A stretch of 64,000 nt of DNA from Phlebiopsis flavidoalba (lineage: Eukaryota; Basidiomycota; Agaricomycetes; Polyporales; Phanerochaetaceae), in NCBI GenBank assembly GCA_035772785.1, contig JAOCPU010000056.1, positions 1-64,000 on the forward strand, in the 5' to 3' direction. The translations under genes were made by a program, and so were the position numbers. The notes under the pieces are model-generated. The model saw nothing but the letters and a program-made list of their open reading frames with translations. It was not told where the DNA came from and did no database searches. This document shows, in pieces, positions 1 through 13,000 of this stretch (position 1 is the first letter of the stretch; each line of letters starts with the position of its first letter).

Positions 1-1287
1 GCAAAAGCCCTAAGCTCAACGGGTCAAGAGTTCAACGTTCCACACGAGCACAGAGATGGGCTGAATGGAGGCAAAAACCCTTGATGTAACATACTAGCGA
101 GTAGTCCTTACAGCTGCCAAGTAGAAGTCCGTACATAAGCATGAGTAGTCCAGTCACCGTAATACTAGTAAAGTGACATTGTTACGACAAATCACGAGAG
201 GTCAATACCAATACGGGTAGCAATGCCACACCGTTACTCCAACGCAGGGCATCTGGGGTTGTATCAAAAATAGGATACGTAACCCATGCCCAAATGCCAT
301 AGCCTGTGTCGTTGCTGTAATTGTATCCACCTGGGGTTGGAGGACGAATGGTCGAGAATAGGGAGCTAGATAATCCACGATTAGTCTACGACGTGGCGTC
401 GTAGTTCATTCCGTGATAGACTGACCGTTGTTTTCAGTATAGTCATTTATGTCTGGCTCGGCTCCGCTTATTCCTTGCGTGCTAGCAGGTATTGCGGCAA
501 GGGATAATTGTTGCCAAGATGGTTCCCTGGATATAGATATCGAGATACTTCGGATGATGACGTGCTAATGTAGAATTGTAATGCACTACAAAGACCTGTA
601 CAATTTCAGATTGGGGGAGCATAGGAGACAAACAATCGCTTTACTTCGCCATGGTTTAAAACTGATGCTCGGTTGACACATGACAATCGCCGAAGAGACG
701 CGCGGGTCTTCGCGGCTGAGCTGACACGACAAGTCCACGGTGGAGGCGCTAAACCAGCCCGAAGCAGGGCGGGTATGCCACGATCGAGGAGCAATCGTGC
801 GGTAAAGAGAGGGTTTCAAAACGCATGGACATATGAAGTGAAAGAATCGGCTTGACTGGCAGCATCCTATCTCGTTTAAATAGACATCCGGACAGCGATC
901 ATGGCATTATAATCTCGGCTACACCGTGTCCGGGTACGGTCGCGCCATCCATATTAAAGCTCTCAGCCCACAGGCAGGCTCGTTGCGTACTTAGCGTAAT
1001 CGGAGAGCGGGGGGAGATTTAGGACGAGCCTTGAAAGCTATATTGAGCCTCGAACAGAGTATTTTTTTATTTTGGTACATCTATGGACCATGTTTTATAG
1101 AGAAATGTGATGGCTTAACGGCCAAAGTTATGACTCTCATGCAATGAACGTCGCGTTTGAAAACGTAGAGGCACACACGTTAGGCGGCCAAAGCCAGTTT
1201 GGGATGCCATCATGCCGAAAAACCGGTCGTTATTGTGAACCAAGGCTCCAAATTCTGAAAGCCAGAAAGCAATCAGGGGTTCATTGT

Positions 1288-1309
1288 GGGGGGGGGGGGG
1301 GGGGGGGGG
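1288..1309. repeat. Run of 22 G followed by 6 A
   Basis: An uninterrupted run of 22 guanines is followed directly by six adenines. G runs this long are rare in fungal DNA. It may be a true homopolymer microsatellite, which would be unstable and able to form G-quadruplexes, or an assembly artefact. Nothing coding is visible around it. Confidence 0.95.
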
Positions 1310-2742
1310 AAAAAACCACGTTTTTCGAAATACACGGACAGATGCGTGACGCGATAATCCACCTTTGGAATGGATGTCAGAATGTCCCCACGAACAAAAC
1401 ACGTTAGGTCATCACTCACGACAGTGTTTCAAGCCCCAGGTAGCCCTTGATTAGGTATTCCTCCAGCACGTTCAGCATACGATATAGCCTGCCTGCTGCT
1501 GCTTATAGGATGGTCCCAGTATAATATACGTAAGGACTGCCTCATTAATGCGTTGCGGTTAGACGAGCTAATTTGTCGAGGCAATGATCTGGGTCTCACA
1601 AATTGATCGTATGCCATCCACAATGCCGGAGGGCCGCCTGCGGTCCCCTGCACAACAAGCCATGACGTATCCACAACACCCCAGGAAAGCATCACGGAGG
1701 GCTTCATCGCGAGAGGCCTGGTAGACGTCGGTGTGACAAGATGCGTCCCCCACGCTTTTTTCACGCGCAGCGTTCGCCGATTTTCATCGTCGAGTCTTGG
1801 TCCGCAACTGCCTAACAATCTCCGAAAAGCCTGATTCGACAAATCGGACACCACTTCACGGTTTGGCTTTTGCTACAAAACGCCCCGCCGCTGCACAGAC
1901 ACATGTCGCCAAAACCATTGCTTGACACATCGAAATCAGGTTTGCCAAGAAGAAGTATTTGGGTTCTATTGAAACGTGGAAGGCCAAAGGGGTCAGGCCG
2001 AAGATAATTTCACAGAATCCCGTCTATGGTTTTCGGTCGAATAAAAGTAATAAAGGATCGCGCGTCGTCGTTACATGAATGCTCCTACTAGATGGTTGGA
2101 GCACCCCCAACGATGGTATCAGTGCCATGGTAAAACAAGATCCTGTGGGCAGGTCATGAGGGCGGGTCTCCGGGGCTGAAGCCTGTCATGTAGTGTGGAG
2201 ATAGAAGGGTTCGGGTATACAGCCAGGCCATAGTTTTGCTTACCCCCGGAGCATTCTCAATTATGGTGGTGTGTTTGGCCCCTAAAAAATATAAGATGGC
2301 CTCCATCGATGAATTGCCTAGGAATCATACCTGCAGATGGGTCGGAATGTTTCTTGAAAGTCGGATCGGTTGGAGGGATCCTGAGAAATTGATCAGAGTT
2401 AGCCGGACGCCGCAAAAAGCCTTTTGATTCTAGTCCTCCCAAAGCGCGAGTCCATTGAATATCAGGATCCCGGATCATTATCCAGTTGATTTGACAGCTA
2501 CACGGTGCCAAGTAGTTTGCGTATATTGGTAGGTGTTCGTAGAAGTGTTGATGTCGACGTCAATGAATATGCGATGAGAGAGCATCTCGATTCCGAAAGT
2601 GCTGGCAATAGACACTCGGCATCAACCAATCCCCGGACATCATCAGGATTTGAGGAGTTTTCCAATAGGGCCCGAACGTGGCTAGAATACACCCTCCTTC
2701 CTTGCAGTGACGCTTCTCGATCGTTTTTTTGCTAAAAAAGAG

Positions 2743-2763
2743 AAAAAAAAAAAAAAAAAAAAA
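2743..2763. repeat. Run of 21 A
   Basis: Twenty-one consecutive adenines follow a T7 run and an A6 run within about 40 bases. It could be the poly(A) tail of an old retroposed copy or a simple A-tract. I see no target duplication and no retroelement sequence on its left, so no mobile element is called. Confidence 0.9.
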
Positions 2764-5700
2764 CCAAATACAATCGTTTAATAAATCCATGTAGGTGCTG
2801 ATGGTCAAAGCGTATAAAACAACCAGCCGGACTCTTCGGGGCGAATTCCACGCTCTTAAACGACAGTTTGTCCACCCCACACGAAAAGCCCATAGGGAAT
2901 AATCCTCGTCACTGTGTGTTTTATGTTTTTTTTTCGAGATTAGGAAACATGGCAGGTTTCTTTCGTTGGTAGAGCTGGATGGAGGTACGCAGTTGGCGGA
3001 ACTACTTGTCGCTTGCCGCCAGCACGATTGTAACTCTGTAGGTGAGCTATATCACATCAAATTATAACACGACTCAAGAGGCCATGTACTATTTTTCCAT
3101 GCATTGACCTACTCCAAGATGCTTTCCGGCGGAGCTGACCGTTTCTAGGTTGAAAGAAAAAAACATCGTGGAAGTCGGGAAGCCTTTCTTTGCCGTTTCG
3201 AGACCACTGGTTGGTCGCTCGACTCTCCCGGGTGTGTGGTGTATAATCAGCCGGGTCGAGCTAGGTTTTCTAGCAAGCCGCGAAAACCGCATTGAGCCTG
3301 CAGGGTTCTCTACAACTGAGCATTACGTGTTTGTGGCCCGTCGGCATGGCGGGGAAACCAAGAAGCACGTGCGAGGCCTCTGGAGATTGTGTCCTGAGAG
3401 TTTGACATTGGGATAGTTGGGACAACGACCATACAATGATACGCTACACTACAGGATAGATAAACGAGTCAGGGCAAACTTCGAAGGACCTAGGCTGAAG
3501 TCACCGACCGCAGCTCCGCCACATCGGTCATATGCTGCCATCTGCCCGACCTTCATGAGTGGTAGGGACCAGTTACGTCTTATATTCCAGGTTAGGCAAC
3601 TTCAGCACACCACGGATCAAGATCACGTCGAGGGTTTTATAAAACTCAGCTAGATAGAACTGGTGTCTTCCGGGTGGCGCAAGTTCCCCGCCCGCGGATG
3701 GACGCAAATTGATCGATTGACAAGGGCCGGCTTGACGGCACGGTAGTGTTAGTTCCAATTAGTGGCGTGTTCCCCAGATTCTGAGGGCCAAGAAGGAACC
3801 TCGATGCCCAAGCACGCCGTCCATCTCTGTGATGTGTCTTTAAACGCCGTTAGCCCGCAATGACTACTGGACTTCTCACGATGATCCTGCTTCAATCACG
3901 AGAACGGTGAAATTTTTGGGTTCTCAGTCAAGCGGGACGCCACGGCGCGTCCCAGCAGCACGCCCGCTACATAAATTTGTACTCCGGGGGCGGGATAAGC
4001 AGTAAAAATCAATAGAGTGGTCGTACCTCGATGATTAACGAAGTCATATGCGGTTGTCTGTATTTGGTCTGTCGTGAGTGAATATTTTGCAATGACTTGT
4101 CGGGGGGTGAGGAGTACAGTGCCAGCACACATAGTAGCGCGATTATTGCAAAGAAACCCATCTCAGAACCTCACTCTGCTTGGGTGAACAACCTGCATGC
4201 TTTATAGAAATGGCGCCTTGACCACTGCTCAAGGAGCACATAAGCCAAACGCTTGCAGTTTTCATGTGAGTGAAAAGTTCAAACTGCAGCACGTTGACGG
4301 GCCCTGTCTTATGCGGAAATGATCTGCGGCCGTGCGGTAGGATAACATGCGAATTGTCTCTCTCACAGCGAATTCAGCAGGGAGGTTCTAGGTTTGGAGT
4401 ATTGATGTTTGTATACGTGTGTCAGGCCTTGTCTTCAACCCTCGCAATCGAGGTGTTACCGGACCGATCCTCAGTAAGTTGATGGTCACCAATAGTGCGT
4501 AACCTTGGCGTAACCTACAAAAAATATTTAGAACGATGGGTCACGCATGTAGACAATGGGAGTCGTACCTTACTGTGCACATGATGCTCGTGGGACCTGT
4601 GCTGAGCATCATCTTCTCGAAGCTTCGGCTTGACACATCGACATCTGAGGATACACTACCAAACAACGTGTAGGCTGGAACCACTATTTGATTGCCAGGC
4701 TCTGTCGAGCCTCGAACGCGTTGCAAGCACGCGCCGAAATTTGACCTAACGCCGAATAGACACCTGGTGACAATTTGGTAGAGCATAGAACATGGACCGC
4801 CTGTCACAGCCTGTGCGAGTAATACAGCGGCGTTTAAATTGAGGTGTGTACAAGAATAAAGTGATCGAGAGTCGAGACAGTGGGACTTGGGAAGGAAATT
4901 GATTCTGAGTCAATGTCGCCTGCCCTGCTAAACAAACTGCGTCCGACTGCTCCGTAGCGCCGCGGCGGGGCGCCCGACATTCTACGCATACCTGGTCCAC
5001 GAACGACTTTTGGTGCATACAATATTGTAACGCAGACCGGGTACGTGCGATACCAGGCCGCGTCGCGCTTGCGGATGTACTAATTACACTTTACTACTGC
5101 TCATCATGTGCAATGATGAGACTGCAGCAGCGGCAGCCGTGTTGCGCAAACCTCAGTCGCGTGTCCTCAGCGCTCTGTCAAGGTATGTTCTGTGACAAAA
5201 CTGTTCAAGAAGGCGAGCTACTATATGGGTGGGTCGGGGGGGCGTACGGCTGTTGAGCGGTGGCTCATCTCACTCCGTCTCATATACGAACGGGGTCACG
5301 TGCTAATCATTCAGTGCAGGGGGTAAACTCTGCCGCGAGTCTCGCTCATAACGAACGTCAAGCTCTTGGGCTAAATCCTTCGGGGGGATGGACTACTTTG
5401 ATTAGCCTTATATCTAGACGGCCTCCTGATGGCCTCTCATGCCTATGTCGTCCATTTGGTCACGACTGGCTACACGAAGATTCGATCAGGTACAGATGGT
5501 TTTCAGTTCAGTCCCTACGCCGACTGCCGTGCTCGTATGAATGGGGTACCTATCCCATGGAAGTGCGTTACTTGCCTTTTCTTCGGCTTTCATTGAAGTG
5601 AACTGCCAGATTCTCACTGACATGTCCAAGTCTAATCTTATGGGGAAGGATCTACGTACTTTGATAATGTTAAGGTGCGTTTCTGTGCCTCATTTCAACT

Positions 5701-7045
5701 TCATACGCTTCATTTAACTGTCATCCTGCCTGTGTTTCTTTTAGCTGGCAATACCACGGGCACCTTTCCACTTTTTCTGACTAATGAATCTTGTCCATAG
5801 AGCAGAGGGAATGAAAGCCTGGTCGAAATTTGTTGTCGCCTTACCCGATCCTTCCAAGAATAACCCCAATGTCAACCACCGTTCGTTGGATCCCCGGCTC
5901 TACGCGTCGCCCAACACGAGTGGTCCGGCTCTGAATCCGAACACAATCCAAACTACATTTTCACGGTCTCAAGGATCCTAACAGACGAGCTTAAAGAACA
6001 TGGATGATAGTGTATCAACTCGTGCACTCTCGACCCAGAGAGCTTCCGTCGGAACTTTAAGAAAGCGCTCTTCGGACGCCAGTGGGGTCTTTGGCAAGTG
6101 TGAGCGAGTGTGTATTCACGCCGTTTCGGAGGCGAGGATCATCCATGATGGAATTCATAGGAAGAGCCGGATGAAAAGGTACAATGGAGCATTGTAATGT
6201 ACTGTCTGGCGCCCCCCGCACCAACCGTTTTTGTGAGTTCTCGCTGCAATGGCCTTGCAGGAGTGCTCACACTGTACAGAAAATAGCCACACTGGGATCG
6301 CCTTAGAAGCACATCTAATGTTCACGATGACCTTGGTAGGAACAGTGTATTCAGCAGCATTCGTTGTTCAATAAACTATTGACTTTTTCGTGTACCAAAC
6401 ATCACCGCCGATCGGACCCGTCCATAGCGACCACAGATCGTCACGAATCGACACGCGCAGGCAGTGGAACGGGAGGACCATGACCGTTAGGCGGTGCTTA
6501 CCGCCCATCCCCCAAACGAGATGCCGGACGCTAACGGCACCTAGCGAGGAGACTGTCCGTGTCCGCGCTGAGGCGCCCGCCCTGATGACCACCGCGCCTC
6601 GAGGTCGCAGATGATCAGACATCAGGAAATTATCGTCAGTCCTTCCAATAGTCTCCGTCTCCGATGTACAATCTTCAAAGTCGGGATTTCTGACTAGGTT
6701 CCTGGCGCTCTTGCATGTGGATAGTACGCATTTTGCTTCCAAGTGAGCGACGAGTCTGACTTCCATGTCTCAGAATCGATGTCCTCCCAGCGTCTGAGTG
6801 TTCCTAACTCCGTACGCAGTCGGATACATTGAGTTTCATTCTCCGTTTGCCGGGATACCTGCAGCCGCTCGACGTTGGGCCGCGTGGAACATTGTGCATG
6901 AGCCGAATTCTGAGCAGCGCAAGCGTAGGAATCGGTTGATGTATCACTTTTTTTCTCGGAGCTCACCGTTTTCAATGGCCCCAAAGAACCGTATTTAAAC
7001 ACACCGAGCTTTCACGGGAGAGCTTGTCGCTAATCACTGTCCGCC

Positions 7046-10000
7046 ATGGTAGTATACCCATTGGCGCAAGTTGCTAGTGTTCCCGTTGCCTCGATATTGG
7101 CTTACGGGGTCTCAAATGCTTTCGCCGCAGGTTGATACAACGTTATCTTCGACACATACCCCGACTGACCCCACTACTCTACAGACTGCAAGGTTGCAGT
7201 GGTCGGATCTCCCTACAGTGACTGGTATGTTCTTGATTCAATCAAAGACAGCAGTCACCCATCGATTTGTCAAGATTTGATATATATACCGCTGCAAAAA
7301 TCACTGCGGCCCAATTCGCGTCCTACAATCCGGGATTGAACTGCTTATTGTTGCAACCAGGTCTGCTTTTCTGCCGCCCATACATTTAGTGAGATCGCAG
7401 CTTGCTAATTTTAAACAGGTCCAAAAAAGTCTGTATATCTTCCGGCACACTTCCCCATCCAACGCCACCGAAGCCTTCTTCCAAGGCACGTGTGCTACTT
7501 ACACCACTGTCCCAAATGACTCTTGCTCAGGTATGAAGCATGGTCGGCTGTCACCCTTCTATGCTCATTATTTCGCACTAGCCTTATTGCCACGAAGTTT
7601 GACATCACAACCACAGCGATATCGAGACATCAGGAATAAATAAGAACACGTACAAATGGAATGGTTAGTAATCGGTGCTGAAAGGACAAAATTTTTTTAC
7701 TGGGCTGAAGACTTCCGCTTCTTCGTTATTTGCAGGATGTGGTAAACTGCAAGTCGGGTTCACTATGTGTGTGTCTACTGGAAGCCCTCCTCCCGATCCC
7801 GTGAGTCGACGTTCGTCTCACGTGTCGAGACTCGACATTGAACTCAACATCCGCTAGGGTGGACCCATCATTACAATGTGGTCCAGCTAGTCCGGGGAAT
7901 GCAACGTGTCCTCTCAAGGCCTGCTGTAGCGCCTATTCGGATTCCCTGCGCCGGTCGGACCAGCGACTTCTGCGCGACTACGGTATGTCCCCCTTGGTCG
8001 CCTTCCCAACCGCCCTAACACTATTCTCCCACACAGGGGACCAATCCATGGTAATATGGTAGCGTACAAAACATACACGGGCATTGGCTTACCAAAATCT
8101 TGTAGGCATTTCTAATTGTGTGAGCCCCAGCCTGCCTTCCTGCAATGGATCCAATTTCAAGCGTAACATTGGATACTGGGCAAGCTGGGCCGCACGGCGC
8201 CCCTGTGCGGCATACACGCCAAGTCAGAGACTGACTGGTCAAATTATACACACGCACACTTCGCATTCGCAACGATCACACAAGACTTCCAACTCCGTAC
8301 GTACCATAGTTCTTATATGGTATTATCTCGTCGTTGACGGACAACAGTCATTGCTGACGAGGAACAGAGCCGTACTTGCTGGAATTGCTCTCGGTGAAAA
8401 CTCGGGCACCCGCGCTGAAGGTACATTCTCGCAGTCGGCGGCTGGGCCTTCTCGTAAGTCGATCCCACGTGTCTGGGATGTGTGTCATGCTAACTGTACC
8501 TCAGCGAAGCCGACCCTACGAAAGACCTTTTCTCTCTCATGATTGCCTCCGCTTCAACACGTTCCACGTTTATAGCGTCAGTGAAATCAACGTTGGCGAA
8601 ATATGGCCTTGATGGTATTGGTGAGTCGTCTATTTTCCAGGTAATAAATGAATTGTTGTTGACTCATTCTCGTCAGATATCGACTTCGGTAGGCTGGTCC
8701 TGATCAATTGCAGTACACCGCTGACTCTCAGCAGAGTATCACTGGGGCCGTGGAACGCAACGCGCCCGCAACAGGTGTGTTTGCTGCATTTTCAAACTCA
8801 CCACAGAAGTCGCACCCCACTGAACTATCACACTTGACAGATACACCGAACCTTACTACGTTCTTCAGCCAGCTGCGCAGTGCCCTTCCATCCCACCATA
8901 ATATCCGTCGGTACGTCTTTCGCAGGACTTTACACTTTGAAAGGATATATTATTTACATCATCGCAGCTGCTCCTGCGGGATATTGGTTCCTCAAGGGAT
9001 TCCAGATCCCCGACAAGATTGCACCCAGCGTCACGTATATCAACATGATGTGTACGTTATCTCTCATTAACTACAATACAGCTCTGACGCCGTCACATCC
9101 CTCAGCGTATCCGCGTATGACTATCACGGCCCATGGGACACCAATGTTACTGGTCAGGCTCCAGTTGCCAATCCCCATACATCTCTTCTCGACATGCGTG
9201 ATACGTTGCACCCAGCTTCTCTACACGCGGCCGGCATCGACCTGTCGAAAGGTATGTAAAAAATGTATGTTCGTGTCCCAGCTACTCACTAAACCTTTCG
9301 CAACTGCAGTAAACTCTTGGTATGTTTGCAACCAAATGATGATGTCCCGCGCGGATTTGCTCATGTGCATGCTCAGGGCTTGCGTGGTATGGCTGACGCA
9401 CTTTTCATCTCAAGGATAAGTCATGTTCCGGCTATAATTGCATCTCCCCTACGGTCATTGTCGCTAAGCAATTTGTGCGATTAATCTTATGGAAATAATG
9501 AGTTCCTTTTCGATGCAGATGACCGGCGGGGGTGCTCCTGGCCCGTGTTCTGGCGCTTCGGGAATCCTGGCACAATTTGAGGTTCTCAGTTTGATGCAAG
9601 GGCAAGGCCTCAAAGCCACATTGGATACTCCTAGCGAAACCTATTGGTTTGACGACACAGTCCGTTTGCCTTGCCGCATCACAATCATGTGTAAACTGAT
9701 ATCCAACCCAGGGTGGCGATTCTTGTGACATTTGACCAAGCCGATACTTGGGCGTAAGTAGAATTTGGAGCTGCGAGCGCTCGTATAGTCGCTGTTGCTC
9801 GTCGTCAGGCAAGCTAATCATTTTCGTCGACAGAGCAAAACGGAAGTTCGCGCAAAAATTCGTGCTTTGGCGGCTCTTTTGTTTGGTGTTTGCGTACCCT
9901 TTTATGACCTCAGAATCCTTTTAACACTCTAGCGGCTAGGTCTCTCGACCAAGCTGCCCAAAGATGTGAGTTTCATTACGCCTTACGATGTACAAACATG

Positions 10001-13000
10001 CTGAAACCTTTTGTGTGTAAAGGGCTCCGGATCTTCAACAGGTGGCTCCTCTCCGGGATCTCACAGTCTTATCCCCTGGAGTACGCTTTCACAACTTCGT
10101 TCCTCTATACGATATTCAACATCGCACAGATCCTAACAACCACGTCCCGCGTCTACCCGCTGCCAGTGCAAACCTTCGTTGCAGGGGAGGAAGTACAACG
10201 GTGATTCCGGTACCAAGCAAAACAACCACTATATCTGTAGGGGGGGAATACTATTATTCTGGCTCCTGGTGGAACTCCCGTAACATTCTCTTGTGCGACA
10301 GGAGCGTACGCACCCCGACAAAAAAGCGCTATTCCTTATTCTTTTTCGCTTATGATTCTTTTCTGCTGCTGCTGGACACCCACATGGAGCAAGAGTACGT
10401 GACATTGTAGCCCCAGTCTACCACTTCGCCTAACTCAAGCTCGACCGATACTTGACCAATATGCCAATTATCAACATTGTTCCACCTTCGTGTCTGCTTC
10501 TATCCGTTACGGGTATCACGGCTCCCCTCACTGGAGCCGCCACCTATCACTACAGTCGTGGGAGCTCTCTTCGGTGTCGGAGCACCCCCCACAAATACCA
10601 AGGTTGACTGGGTCCGCCAGGAGCTGACACAAATTGTGATGGAAGTAATCAGCTTGGCTATTTAACTTCAGGGTCCCGTCGTTCAAGGCTGTCTCCCGGA
10701 GATGTAGGTATACCCGGAGGAAACAACACCCTCCCCCCCGCGGTTCCCCCCTTCAGCTGGATTGGTCCTTGGGACAAACCCCGGTCGCTCCCATACGCGT
10801 ACGTCTTCATCATGAGCGATCGCAATCGTTCGGACTGACATCGGCTAGTCCCCGTCACAACGGTGCCGCCACAATCAATCTGCTGGTTCCGGTTTGTACC
10901 CTCTGTTTCTGGTCCCGTTGTCTCTGGGCCGACCTCATAGTTACGACATTACATCACCTGAGTGAGTGAGGCCTTTTTGGCTTGTCTGTAGCCTCAAAAC
11001 GTTACTTCTAAAACCTACAATTATAGATCCCAACGCCGTATCCCTCCACCAACGGCTGTCTCGGAAAACATTTGTCCGGTCTCACGCTCTGCCGGGACTA
11101 CGTGTTATATGTCGCAAATCTCGCAGGACCGCTTCCAAGGCGCCTCAAGGCGGTTCAAGGGAAGAGGCGCCAGTGATGCTTCCAAGGTCTCTCAAGAAAA
11201 AAAGAAATCGTTGCAAGATGGCGTGCCATCATTGCAAGATTCCCGCGGTCGCTTGGGAGACCTTCCGAGTTTGGATGGTCTCCGAGCACTACAGCATCTT
11301 GAGACAGTCTTGGCGGGATTATATCGGCTATTTATATTCGATTTTCACACATTAATATAATAATTTGTTAATAATATAATATTAATACTACTCATATTTT
11401 ATGTACACATATACAATTCTACTACAATCTATAGCACCTACAGAGTTCTAGTATATGCATGACAGCTGACAGCATCCTAGAGAGGTGTTACACACTGGTG
11501 AAAGAGTGAGGCTGAGTGACATGGTGGCAGGTGGGAGGTACATACCAGGGTCCTTGGCCAGGGGGCGGCCTTCTAGGCTATCTAGGTGTGGCTAGTCTTG
11601 GTGAATGGTATCAGAGGGTGGGCATGCTGTTCTGTGCTAGCAGGGGCATATGACTTACTTCGACTGCCGAAGACGTCTTTCCCATGCCCTGCCTGCCCTC
11701 GCGCGGTAACCGGCTCGAATCAGCCGCGTTCTTGGCGATATATCCGATGGGGAGGGAGAAATGGAGGGACGGGGTGGCCCAGAGAGCGGCGGGCTTGGTA
11801 GAGTCGGGCAGCCAGGACAGGAGGAGTAGGAGGCGGAGGAGAGGCGACAGAGGGAGGGAGGAGTGGGTGTGGTTGAAGTTGAACGTCGAAGTGTAAGGTC
11901 AGACGCCGTGGTTCGACTGTGGGAGACATCGGCATCCTCCGTTTTTCGGCGTCTGATTGCTCGTGCCGTGCGATGCTGGCACTTGAGAGACCTTGAGACG
12001 ACGGAGGTCTCCTTGTAACCATCAGCGCAATCTCGCAAGGACTTGAAAGACGGCGAGTCCACCTTGAGTGATACCATCATTCTTGAGAGCTACAGGGATT
12101 ATTACATAATCAGATCAAGGGTCTCAAGACCCCTTCAAGGTCCCTTCAAGAGCGCCTCAAGAAGGTCTCAAGCGCGTCTCAAGGCGGCGCTCTTGGAAGG
12201 CTCGATTGGGATTTGCGACATACCAATCCCCATCATAACCACCAAAGTTTGTTCTGGGGGACGAAACGGTGACTGTGGGGCCTGGGGGAACCATTCTTAA
12301 CTCAATCCTGCCCCCAGACATCACGCTCAAGAGCGCAATTACGCCCGTATGGAGTGACGTTGAGTGAGTGTTATCGTATTGCGATGACAATGGGCAGGGT
12401 GTTAACTGTTTGTTTAGCCCGTGACATACTGCCTCCTCCAGGCGCAAGCTCCGTCGAATTCACTGCACCAATGACCTCTCCAGTCACGTACTCGACGGTC
12501 GTTCCTGTTCCGACCAGCTCTAATCAGCCTGGCGTAGTCGTGAACGCGCCCGCCGGGAGATCATGGGCGATGTGGCCCCTCCAACGTCTTTACCCTTCTC
12601 TTTGGCGGCCTCATCGACGGATGTTTACCTCTCGACGTGGGTATCCCCGGCGGCGTAACGCCTTATCCATTGAAGCCAACCCCGTGGGTGGGGCCTTGGT
12701 CAAACCCATATCCAATCGCGACAGGCGGCCCCCCAGAAAGCGGCGAACGACCAACCAGCACTAGTACAACGACAACCTCGTCGTCTTCTTCTTCCTCGGC
12801 TTCCGCCTCAGGGTCATGTATAATCCCTCAGACCACGGGCGTACTCGCTCCCAGATGACCCAGAGAACGCAGACTGGCAAGATGATGGCACAGATCCAGA
12901 CTATAAGGCGCGCGTAAACGGCAGAATTTGAGCGTACAGCGGGCTTCAAGCAAACAACAGGATCCAAAGCGGGCGACAAACACGTCACTCCAGCCCAGGG

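Larger units (their letters stand above)
1..7045. other. Region without a recognised gene
   Basis: No stretch here gives a protein family I recognise on either strand. The longest open frame is about 141 codons on the minus strand near 1,429-1,854; it has no recognisable motif and no convincing intron pattern around it. Two homopolymer runs (listed separately) are the only clear structures. The part from about 5,780 to 7,045 may contain promoter or 5' untranslated sequence of the chitinase gene that follows, but no TATA box or other element stands out. Confidence 0.5.

Noticed and set aside
1429..1854. 141-codon open frame on the minus strand
   Set aside because: No family, no motif and no neighbouring exons; expected by chance in a region without other coding signs.
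2700..2770. Poly(A) tail of a retroposon
   Set aside because: The 21-A run has no target duplication and no reverse-transcriptase or gene-derived sequence on its left.
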